The notes beneath the pieces are model-generated. The model was not told where the DNA came from and did not search any database. It saw only the letters and a program-made list of their open reading frames with translations. DNA of 17,141 bases from DATBAK01 sp038240075. GTDB taxonomy: Bacteria > Actinomycetota > Acidimicrobiia > IMCC26256 > PALSA-610. Below are positions 6,238 to 12,889 of the stretch, piece after piece. Where the stretch lies: NCBI GenBank assembly GCA_038240075.1, contig JBBSEC010000100.1, positions 1 to 17,141 of the forward strand, given 5' to 3'. The stretch's first letter is position 1. The number at the start of each line of letters is the position of its first letter. Both the position numbers and the translations under genes were made by a program.

Positions 6238-7341
6238 CTACTCCAGCTCGATTCGCGAGTGGTCGCCGAGCATCAGGCGGCTGGCCTGAGGTCGGAGGTG
6301 CGAGCGCACGACTTCGACATCGCGTCCGAGCAAGGAGTCCTGGATGCGGTGCACGCCGATGATCCGGCTGCGTTCGAGCACGACCGAGTGCTCGATCTCG
6401 GCGTCGACGATCTCGCAGTCGTTCGCGATCGAGGTGAACGGGCCGACGTAGGTGTCGATGAGCCGCGTGTTCGCGCCGATGATCGCGGGCCCGCGCACGG
6501 TCGACCGTTCGAGGACCGCACCGGCTTCGATCACCACGCGTCCGTCGACCCGGCTCGCGGCGTCGACGGTGCCGTCGATGCGCGAGGTGATGGTCTCGAG
6601 GATGAGGCGGTTGCAGTCGAGCAGCGGGTCTTTCTTCCCGGTGTCGATCCACCAGCCGTCGAGCACTTCGTGCAGCACGCGCCGGCCGTCGTCGATGAGC
6701 CACTGGATCGCGTCGGTGATCTCGAGCTCGCCCCGGGCCGACGGCTTGATCGCGCGCACGGCGGCGTGGATGGTCGGGTCGAAGAGGTAGACGCCGACAA
6801 GTGCGAGATCGGACGGCGGGTCGACGGGCTTCTCGACGAGGTACAGCACGTTGCCGGCATCGTCGATCGCGGCGACGCCGAACTGGCTCGGGTTCTCGAC
6901 GTGGGCGAGCAGGATCTGTGCCACCGGTGCCTTGCGGGCCTCGTCGCCCAGCTCGGGCGCCCGCTTGCGCTCCTGCTCGAACCGGGAGACGAACGGCTCG
7001 ATGCCCTGCTGGAGCATGTTGTCGCCGAGGTACATGACGAAGTCGTCGGCGTCGAGGAAGTCACGGGCGATGAGGACGCAGTGCGCGAGGCCGAGGGGCT
7101 CGTCCTGTGGGATGTAGGTGATCTTCGCCCCGAAGCGGCTGCCGTCGCCGACGGCGGCTTCGATCTCGGCGTGCGTGTCGCCGACGACGATCCCGATCTC
7201 GGTGATGCCCGAGGCGATCATGTCTTCGAGCCCGTAGAACAGGATCGGCTTGTTCGCGATCGGGACCAGCTGCTTGGCGCTGGTGTGGGTGATCGGTCGC
7301 AGGCGGGTACCGGCCCCGCCGGAGAGGATCAGGCCCTTCAT
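6238..7341 (-). CDS. rfbA: Glucose-1-phosphate thymidylyltransferase, long form
   Basis: RfbA/RmlA joins glucose 1-phosphate and dTTP to make dTDP-glucose, the entry step of rhamnose synthesis. The 367-residue protein is the long type (usually about 355), with an N-terminal nucleotidyltransferase domain (1-250) and a C-terminal left-handed beta-helix (about 255-355). Motifs are GLILSGGAGTRLRP (3-16), AKQLVPIANKPI, YLGDNMLQ with metal-binding Asp107, GELEITDAIQWL (204-215) and GWWIDTGKK. An extra charged stretch at about 122-139 (EQERKRAPELGDEARKAP) makes it longer than typical. The start ATG at 7341 matches the family N-terminus; ATG at 7362 would add seven residues. No Shine-Dalgarno sequence precedes 7341, suggesting a near-leaderless mRNA. 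It is first in the operon and divergent from the gene at 7372. Confidence 0.93.
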   Translation of the reverse strand: MKGLILSGGAGTRLRPITHTSAKQLVPIANKPILFYGLEDMIASGITEIGIVVGDTHAEIEAAVGDGSRFGAKITYIPQDEPLGLAHCVLIARDFLDADDFVMYLGDNMLQQGIEPFVSRFEQERKRAPELGDEARKAPVAQILLAHVENPSQFGVAAIDDAGNVLYLVEKPVDPPSDLALVGVYLFDPTIHAAVRAIKPSARGELEITDAIQWLIDDGRRVLHEVLDGWWIDTGKKDPLLDCNRLILETITSRIDGTVDAASRVDGRVVIEAGAVLERSTVRGPAIIGANTRLIDTYVGPFTSIANDCEIVDAEIEHSVVLERSRIIGVHRIQDSLLGRDVEVVRSHLRPQASRLMLGDHSRIELE

Positions 7342-7352
7342 AGGAGTGGGCA

Positions 7353-7362
7353 GTTGTACCAT
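7353..7362. promoter_or_regulatory. Overlapping divergent -10-like elements between rfbA and the HIT-like gene
   Basis: Only 30 bases separate the two start codons. On the minus strand TACAAC (7358 to 7353) resembles a -10 and would place transcription start near 7346, five bases before the rfbA ATG. On the plus strand TACCAT (7357-7362) resembles a -10 and would place a start near 7369, three bases before the ATG at 7372. Neither has a convincing -35. If real, the two promoters cannot be occupied at once and both messages would be almost leaderless. Confidence 0.25.
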
Positions 7363-7371
7363 GCCCGCCCG

Positions 7372-7695
7372 ATGGCGCGCGAAACCGTTGACGACTGCGA
7401 TCTGTGCGAGGCGGCCCGGATCACCCCGTGGTTCCACGAGGACGAGATCTGCTGGATCGCCGAGTGCGAGATCTGCGCGACGCCGATGGTGGTGTGGCGC
7501 AGCCACGGCATCGAGCCGCCCGCCGCCGAGCTCGCCCACATGCACGAGCAGCTCGCGTCGGTGGTCGCGACGCACTTCACCTTCGAGCACTACGTCGACG
7601 ACAACATGCGCAACATCCCGGACCACTACCACGCCCACGCTCGTCCGAAGGGCGGCTTCTTCGGGCACGGGATGCGGCGCCCCGATGGTTCCTGA
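7372..7695 (+). CDS. Small HIT-like protein with two CxxC pairs
   Basis: The 107-residue protein is not one I can name. Its C-terminal part contains HYHAHAR (85-91), which fits the histidine triad pattern H-x-H-x-H of HIT nucleotide hydrolases and transferases. CDLC (9-12), another Cys at 27, and CEIC (32-35) could bind zinc; an N-terminal CxxC is known in several HIT families. A strongly acidic and aromatic stretch, FTFEHYVDDNMRNIPDH, leads into the triad. The protein lacks the usual full-length HIT core, so the fold assignment is tentative. The start ATG at 7372 has no clear ribosome binding site; TTG at 7354, seven bases after GGAG (7343-7346), is an alternative adding six residues. The FGGY kinase begins eight bases after its stop, so they are probably one transcript. 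Confidence 0.75.
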   Translation: MARETVDDCDLCEAARITPWFHEDEICWIAECEICATPMVVWRSHGIEPPAAELAHMHEQLASVVATHFTFEHYVDDNMRNIPDHYHAHARPKGGFFGHGMRRPDGS

Positions 7696-7703
7696 CTCGC
7701 CGA

Positions 7704-9281
7704 GTGCCTGAGCACATCTTCACGGTCGACCTCGGGACCTCGGGCCCGAAGGTCGCCCTCTTCACTCCCGCCGGCGAGTTCGTCGACGGTGAGTTCGAGC
7801 CCGTCGACCTCCAGCTGAGCGCGGGCGGCGGCGCGCAGCAGCGGCCGGCCGACTGGTGGTCGGGCATCGTCACCGCGACCCGGCGCCTACTCGCGCGCGT
7901 CCCTGACACCGTCGCCTCCATCGTGGCGGTATCGGTGACCTCGCAGTGGTCGGGCACCGTTCCCGTCGACGCCGACGGCACGCCGCTGCACGACGCGATC
8001 ATCTGGATGGACTCGCGCGGAGCGCGTCAGGTGCGCGACCTCGTCGGCGGCCGCGTCAGGGTCGCGGGGTACGACCCGCGGAAGCTGCGCACGTTCATCC
8101 GGCTGACGGGCGGCGCGCCCGCGCACTCGGGCAAGGACTCGATCGCCCACATTCTGTGGCTGCAGTCGGAACGTCCCGACATCGCGCGCGCGACCTGGAA
8201 GTACCTCGAGCCCAAGGACTGGCTCAACCTCAAGCTGACCGGACGCGCCGCGGCGACGTTCGACTCGATCGTCGTGCACTGGTTGACCGACAATCGCGAT
8301 CTGTCGCGCATCGCGTATGCACCCGAGCTCCTCGCGCTCGCAGGGATCGCGCGGGCCCAGCTTCCCGACCTGATCGGGGCAACCGACGTGCTCGCGCCGC
8401 TCTCGGCCGCCGCCGCGGCCGAGCTCGGCGTGCCGGCCGGGATCCCGGTCGTGGGCGGTACACCCGATCTGCAGTCGGCCGCGGTCGGTTCGGGCGCGGT
8501 CGCCGACTTCGAAGGCCACGTCTACCTCGGCACGTCGTCGTGGCTCACGTGCCACGTGCCGTTCAAGAAGACCGATCTCCTGCGGGGCGTGGCCTCGTTG
8601 CCGTCGCCGATCCCCGGCAAGTACTACGTCGCCGACGAGCAGGAGACCGCGGGCGCGTGCCTCAACTACCTGCGCGACCGGGTCTTCTACCCCGACGACG
8701 AGCTCGGCTCGGGGCCCGCGCCTTCTGACGTTTACCGCCGGTTCGACGCGCTGGCCGCGACCGCGCCGGCCGGGAGCCACAAGGTGATCTTCACGCCCTG
8801 GCTCAACGGCGAACGCACACCCGTCGACGACCACACCGTGCGGGCCGCGTGGATGAACCAGTCACTGTCGACGACCCGCGCCGATCTCGTGCGTTCGACC
8901 CTCGAAGGCGTCGCCTACAACTCGCGTTGGTTGCTCAAGGCGGTCGAGCGCTTCACCAAGCGCCCGTTCGCGTGGCTGAACGCGATCGGCGGGGGAGCGG
9001 CGTCCGACCTGTGGTGCCAGATCCACGCCGACGTGCTCGACCGCCAGATCCGTCAGGTCGAGCACCCGATCCGCGCGAACGCGCGCGGCGCGGCCTTGAT
9101 CGGCGGCCTCGCGATGAAGCGGATCACGGTCGACGACATCGGCCGCCGGGTTGCGATCGCGCAGACCTTCGAGCCGCAGTCGTCGAACCGCGGTGTGTAC
9201 GACGAGCTCTACAAGGAGTTCCGCGCCACCTACAAGCAGAACAAGGCGATGTACCGCCGCCTCAACGGCGACGAGAAGTGA
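7704..9281 (+). CDS. FGGY-family carbohydrate kinase, xylulokinase-like
   Basis: This 525-residue protein belongs to the FGGY sugar kinases, which transfer the ATP gamma-phosphate to a polyol or sugar. Visible motifs are the N-terminal DLGTSGPKVALF (9-20), the family-like GGAQQRPADWW (42-52), SVTSQWSG and IIWMDSRGA, the catalytic base Asp255 in GGTPDLQSA, YLGTSSWL, NGERTP, LEGVAYNSRWLL and the nucleotide-binding NAIGGGAASDLW. The overall pattern is nearest xylulokinase, but residues that define the sugar cannot be judged by eye, so I leave the substrate open. The GTG at 7704 was chosen because it begins the conserved block and lies just after the preceding gene; no strong ribosome binding site is present, which suggests coupling. 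It converges with the DUF1501 gene, ten bases away. Confidence 0.88.
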   Translation: MPEHIFTVDLGTSGPKVALFTPAGEFVDGEFEPVDLQLSAGGGAQQRPADWWSGIVTATRRLLARVPDTVASIVAVSVTSQWSGTVPVDADGTPLHDAIIWMDSRGARQVRDLVGGRVRVAGYDPRKLRTFIRLTGGAPAHSGKDSIAHILWLQSERPDIARATWKYLEPKDWLNLKLTGRAAATFDSIVVHWLTDNRDLSRIAYAPELLALAGIARAQLPDLIGATDVLAPLSAAAAAELGVPAGIPVVGGTPDLQSAAVGSGAVADFEGHVYLGTSSWLTCHVPFKKTDLLRGVASLPSPIPGKYYVADEQETAGACLNYLRDRVFYPDDELGSGPAPSDVYRRFDALAATAPAGSHKVIFTPWLNGERTPVDDHTVRAAWMNQSLSTTRADLVRSTLEGVAYNSRWLLKAVERFTKRPFAWLNAIGGGAASDLWCQIHADVLDRQIRQVEHPIRANARGAALIGGLAMKRITVDDIGRRVAIAQTFEPQSSNRGVYDELYKEFRATYKQNKAMYRRLNGDEK

Positions 9282-9291
9282 GCTTCGTCGG

Positions 9292-11460
9292 TTATGAGTG
9301 CGCCGGGAGCAGGGCGACCGCGCCGGGGGCACGGGCGCTGCCGTAGTTCGCGGCGTCACCGAAGACGCGCACGGTGCCGTCGGCCGCCAGGATCCAGTAC
9401 CCGTGGCCCGACGCCGTCCGCCGCAGCACGCGCGCCGGTGCCGGGATCGCGCCGGCCGCGGCGCCGTGGAAGCCGGCGTCGCCGAAGCAGAAGATGCCGC
9501 CGTCGGATGCGACGAGCCAGTAGCCGTGGCCCGAGGGTGTCGACGCCATGCCGACGATGGCCTTGTTGATGTGGATCCCGCCGGTGGAGCCCTGGAACTT
9601 GGCGTCGCCGAACGAGAAGATGCCGCCGTCGGATGCGACGAGCCAGTAGCCGTGGCCCGAGGGTGTCGACGCCATGCCGACGATCGCTCGATGGAGGTGC
9701 ATGGCGCCCGTGGAACCGTGGTACGCGGCGTCGCCGAACGCGACGATGCCGCCGTCGGATGCGACGAGCCAGTAGCCGTGGCCCGAGGGTGTCGACGCCA
9801 TGCCGACGATCGCTCGATTGAGGTGCATGGCGCCCGTGGAACCGTGGAACGCGGCGTCGCCGAACGAGAAGACGCCCCCGTCGGATGCGACGAGCCAGTA
9901 GCCGTGGCCCGACGGTGTGGAGGCCATGCCGACGATGGCCTTGTTGAGGTGGATCGCGCCGGTGGAGCCGTGGAACTTGGCGTCGCCGAACGAGAAGATG
10001 CCGCCGTCGGAGGCAACCAGCCAGAACCCGCGGTCGGTCGGAGTGACGTCGCCGCCGACGATCGGTGCCGCGAGCGAGTGCAGACCCGACTTCGCGGGCG
10101 CGCTGCCGACGTTCGAGATCGCACCGCTCGTCGTCGCGATCCAGTAGCCGTTGCCCGAGACGTGCGTGGGTGACGCGGGCGGGGCGGCCGTGCCCGGTCC
10201 GGCGCGGAACAGATCGAGCGACGAATAGTTCTTGCCGACCACTTCGACCTCGTCGGCGCCGAACCACTTCGACGCGATGTCGGCGTAGATGTTGCGGAAG
10301 TCGACGTGCTCGATGAGGTTGCCGTACTGGTCGAGTCCGTTCGTCGCGAGCGACGGCTGCTGCCCGTGGAGGCCGCCCTTCACGCGTGAGCCGACGACGA
10401 ACACCACGCTCGCGGTGCCGTGGTCGGTCCCGCTGTCGTTGGCTTCGGGTCGGCGCCCGAACTCGGAGAACGTGAGCAGCGTCACCCGGTCGGCCCAACC
10501 CGGATGCAGGTTGGTGAAGAACGCGTTGATCCCGGCGTCGAGGTCGGCGAACAGGTCGGCCTGGGTGGTGGCCTGATCGGTGTGCGTGTCGAAGCTGCCG
10601 AACTCGGTGTTCAACACCCGGATCCCGAGGTTGGCGTTGATCAGCCGCGCGCACAGCGTCAGCTGCTTCTCGAGGTTCCCCGGCGGCATCGTGCCCTGAT
10701 ACGCAGGCTGGATCTCCTGGGTGAGGCCCATCAGCCGCGAGTCGGTCGTGCCGACGAGGTCGCCCCACGGACCGAGGCCCGTGCTCCCGGAGCCGTAGGA
10801 CGCAACCGCGTCGAACATGCGGCGGTCGTTCGCATCGGAACGGTCGATGCCGAACGCGCCACCGATGTCGAGTGGGAGACCGCTCGCGCGCGACACCTGG
10901 CCCACGAGGTGCGGCGGGACCGACGAGCCGATCGTGACCGAATAGAGGCCCTCGTTGGCCGCGTTCGGGAAGTTGTCGACGATGCGTCCGGCCCAGCCGG
11001 TCGTCTGCGACTGTGGCGCGCCGGTCCATCCCTGCATCCAGGTGCCCATCGACGTGAAGTGCGAGAGATCGGGAGGCGTGTAGCCGACACCGCGCACGAT
11101 CGCGACCTGACCGAGGTCGTAGAGGTGCTTCATGTGCGTGAGGGACGGGTGCAGACCGAGGCCCGAGCCGACGCTCAGCGCGTTCTGCGGCGCAATCGCC
11201 AACCCGCCGCGCAGGTCGTAGTAGCGACCGTCGCCGATCGGGCACAACGTGTTCAGGCCGTCGTTGCCGCCCGACATCTGGATGAGCACGAGGATGCCGT
11301 CGCGCGGTCCGACGGGCGGCGCCGCGAACGCCTGCAGGCGCCCGAAGAGCGGCCCGAACGATGCCGCGCCCGCGCCGGCGGCGGCCCACTTGAGCAACGA
11401 GCGGCGGCTCATTTCGGGCGACGCCTCCTTCATCCGGGTCATGAGGTCGCGATCAGGCAC
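9292..11460 (-). CDS. Tat-exported DUF1501 protein with C-terminal seven-repeat propeller-like domain
   Basis: The 722-residue protein starts with a twin-arginine signal, SRRSLLKWAAAGAGAASFG (18-36), so it should be exported folded. A DUF1501 domain follows at about 54-430, with MSGGNDGLN, HPSLTHMKHL, GVGYTPPDLSHF, TEFGSFDTHTDQ, TFSEFGRRPEANDSGTDHG and IEHVDFRNIYADIASKWFG; this family is in the alkaline phosphatase-like/sulfatase superfamily and has no settled function. Residues 435-722 are seven repeats of about 42 residues of the form HGYWLVASDGGIFSFGDAKF. The start GTG at 11460 has GGAG six bases upstream; ATGs at 11442 and 11433 are alternatives that keep the signal. It is 33 bases downstream of the DUF1800 gene, and such pairs are widely co-located. 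The repeats are probably a seven-bladed propeller for binding at the cell surface (inference). Confidence 0.9.
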   Translation of the reverse strand: MPDRDLMTRMKEASPEMSRRSLLKWAAAGAGAASFGPLFGRLQAFAAPPVGPRDGILVLIQMSGGNDGLNTLCPIGDGRYYDLRGGLAIAPQNALSVGSGLGLHPSLTHMKHLYDLGQVAIVRGVGYTPPDLSHFTSMGTWMQGWTGAPQSQTTGWAGRIVDNFPNAANEGLYSVTIGSSVPPHLVGQVSRASGLPLDIGGAFGIDRSDANDRRMFDAVASYGSGSTGLGPWGDLVGTTDSRLMGLTQEIQPAYQGTMPPGNLEKQLTLCARLINANLGIRVLNTEFGSFDTHTDQATTQADLFADLDAGINAFFTNLHPGWADRVTLLTFSEFGRRPEANDSGTDHGTASVVFVVGSRVKGGLHGQQPSLATNGLDQYGNLIEHVDFRNIYADIASKWFGADEVEVVGKNYSSLDLFRAGPGTAAPPASPTHVSGNGYWIATTSGAISNVGSAPAKSGLHSLAAPIVGGDVTPTDRGFWLVASDGGIFSFGDAKFHGSTGAIHLNKAIVGMASTPSGHGYWLVASDGGVFSFGDAAFHGSTGAMHLNRAIVGMASTPSGHGYWLVASDGGIVAFGDAAYHGSTGAMHLHRAIVGMASTPSGHGYWLVASDGGIFSFGDAKFQGSTGGIHINKAIVGMASTPSGHGYWLVASDGGIFCFGDAGFHGAAAGAIPAPARVLRRTASGHGYWILAADGTVRVFGDAANYGSARAPGAVALLPAHS
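9295..10158 (-). repeat. Seven tandem coding repeats of about 126 bp
   Basis: Units in protein order are 10158-10033, 10032-9907, 9906-9781, 9780-9655, 9654-9529, 9528-9406 and 9405-9295. Units 2-5 are exactly 126 bp and nearly identical at the DNA level: the tract GCCGCCGTCGGATGCGACGA recurs with a 126-base period. The first and the last two units have diverged. The pattern points to recent expansion or gene conversion of the middle units, with the end units fixed as caps. It is coding sequence, not a CRISPR array. Confidence 0.93.
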
Positions 11461-11493
11461 GGTGCGCTCCAGTTTGATCTGAACGAAGGACGT

Positions 11494-12801
11494 TCAGGCG
11501 AGGTTGAAGTCGGGGCTGAGCATCGTCAGCGTGATCAGGTTGATGAACTGCCAGTCGGCCCATTGGCCCGGCGCGGCGCGTTGACCCGTCAGCCACGACT
11601 GCAGGTGCGTACGCGTCGCCGTCGCCGGCGAGTCGATGTCGAACGCGTCGAACGCGGCCTGGACGCCGTCGGTTACCGACAGGCCGGGAACCTGGTTGAG
11701 GAACCCGGCGTCGTTGGCGAGCCACGTGAGGTACCGGGCGAAGTTCGCGCGCGCCCACAGGGCCGTGGTGGAGATCCAGTACGCGTTGTTCTTCCACCCG
11801 GCGACGTTCGGCGGCTCGAAGAGCTGCTGGCCCATGTCGCTCATCCACCACTGCGGGTTCGTGTCCTCCGCAGTCATACCGAGCGATCGCAGCAGTGCGA
11901 CGATCCATTCCACCGGGCTGCGCACGAGCCCTTGGTTCGCGGTGGACGAATAGAACTCCGACCGCAGGAAGATCGTGCGCAGCAGCGTCGTGATGTCGAG
12001 ATCCGAGTCGTAGAACGCCTGCGTGATCGCGTCGAGCAGCGTCGAATCGGGGCTCGAGTAGGCGAAGAACGTCCACACCTTCTTGGCGATGAAGCGGGCC
12101 GCCGTCATCTTCTTCACGGTGTTCTCGGAGAGGATGTAGTCGATGATCGCGGGACCGTCGAAGTTCCGGGTCACGCCCATGAACGTCTTCATGCCGCTGT
12201 CGTGGCGCGTCGCGTAGAAGTGGTACTGCTCGCGATCACTGTCGAGCGTGTTGAAGCCCGTCCACGCGCGGGCCGACGCCTCGACGTCGAACTGCGTGTA
12301 CTGGTTCACGCCGAGGGTGAAGAGCTCCATGAGCTCACGCGCGAAGTTCTCGTTCGGCTCGCCAACGACGTTGGGATCGTTGTCGAGGTAGATCAACATC
12401 GCGGGTTGCAGCGACATCGAGTGGACGAGATCGCGGAAGTTGCCCGCACCGGAATGACGGAACAGCGAGTTCTGCCGGTACATCAGCATCATGTCGCCGA
12501 CCTTCTCGTTCTGGGTCGCGAAGTGGCCGTGCCAGAACAGCGCGAGCTTCTCCTGCAGCGGGCACGAGCTCGTCGCCATCCGGTCGAGCCACCATTGCTG
12601 CAGCATGTACTCCCGCTCCCAGTCGCCGAGCGAGTCGTCGGTCAGGAACGCGGGTTGCGGATCGTCGGGCGCGCCCGAGAAGTCGAGGAGCTGGTCGACG
12701 GTCTGACTGAGCGGCTGGGCGGCGAGTGTCGTGATCTCGGCCGCCGTGCCGCCAAAGCCTGCACGCCTGAGCAGGTGTGCGATTTCCGCTGGCGTCGGCA
12801 C
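11494..12801 (-). CDS. DUF1800 domain protein
   Basis: The 435-residue protein is a full-length DUF1800 family member; the biochemical role of this family is not established. Recognisable blocks are the N-terminal AEIAHLLRRAGFGGT (5-19), KLALFWHGHFATQ, LIYLDNDPNVVGEPNENFARELMELFTLGV, ARAWTGF, the KKVWTFFAY segment, SEFYSS and FEPPNVAGW. No signal peptide or membrane helix is evident, although its partner DUF1501 protein carries a Tat signal, so how or whether it leaves the cytoplasm is open. The start GTG at 12801 is preceded four bases upstream by GGGGG, which lies inside a hairpin arm (12804-12831). The DUF1501 gene follows after 33 bases, so the two form an operon. Confidence 0.92.
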   Translation of the reverse strand: MPTPAEIAHLLRRAGFGGTAAEITTLAAQPLSQTVDQLLDFSGAPDDPQPAFLTDDSLGDWEREYMLQQWWLDRMATSSCPLQEKLALFWHGHFATQNEKVGDMMLMYRQNSLFRHSGAGNFRDLVHSMSLQPAMLIYLDNDPNVVGEPNENFARELMELFTLGVNQYTQFDVEASARAWTGFNTLDSDREQYHFYATRHDSGMKTFMGVTRNFDGPAIIDYILSENTVKKMTAARFIAKKVWTFFAYSSPDSTLLDAITQAFYDSDLDITTLLRTIFLRSEFYSSTANQGLVRSPVEWIVALLRSLGMTAEDTNPQWWMSDMGQQLFEPPNVAGWKNNAYWISTTALWARANFARYLTWLANDAGFLNQVPGLSVTDGVQAAFDAFDIDSPATATRTHLQSWLTGQRAAPGQWADWQFINLITLTMLSPDFNLA

Positions 12802-12803
12802 TG

Positions 12804-12831
12804 ATCCCCCGTTTCGTGCCCCGTGGGGGAT
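12804..12831 (-). promoter_or_regulatory. Hairpin covering the DUF1800 ribosome binding site
   Basis: On the transcript, ATCCCCC (12831 to 12825) is perfectly complementary to GGGGGAT (12810 to 12804), with a 14-base loop. The 3' arm is the only Shine-Dalgarno-like sequence before the GTG at 12801. When folded, the stem would hide it. The loop begins ACGGGG, which could instead pair with the CCCC of the 5' arm and free the ribosome site, so two exclusive folds are possible. Regulation by this element is inferred. Confidence 0.35.
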
Positions 12832-12848
12832 GCATCGGCGAACGGCCG

Positions 12849-12865
12849 CGCGTTACTTGAACGCG
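12849..12865. terminator. Short perfect inverted repeat after the lactonase gene
   Basis: CGCGTT (12849-12854) pairs perfectly with AACGCG (12860-12865) around a five-base loop, 24 bases beyond the lactonase stop and 48 bases before the DUF1800 start. It may be a weak terminator separating the two operons, or an operator for a repressor. There is no T-tract. Confidence 0.3.
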
Positions 12866-12889
12866 AAATGAGAGAAGTGTGAGCGCGGG

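Noticed and set aside
6259..7371. Possible long N-terminal extension of the HIT-like protein
   Set aside because: The frame upstream of 7372 is antisense to rfbA. Only the short TTG start at 7354 remains a credible alternative.
7404..7703. FGGY kinase start upstream of 7704
   Set aside because: The frame overlaps the HIT-like gene and gives Arg/Ala-rich residues before the conserved N-terminus; the GTG at 7704 starts exactly at the family block.
9493..10032. Regular 126-base repeat as a possible CRISPR or other array
   Set aside because: The units are in one coding frame, are an exact multiple of three, have no unique spacers, and translate to a consistent protein repeat.
10420..12804. Open frame of 794 codons on the plus strand
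   Set aside because: It is the reverse shadow of the DUF1501 and DUF1800 genes, with arginine- and valine-rich low-information translation and no motif.
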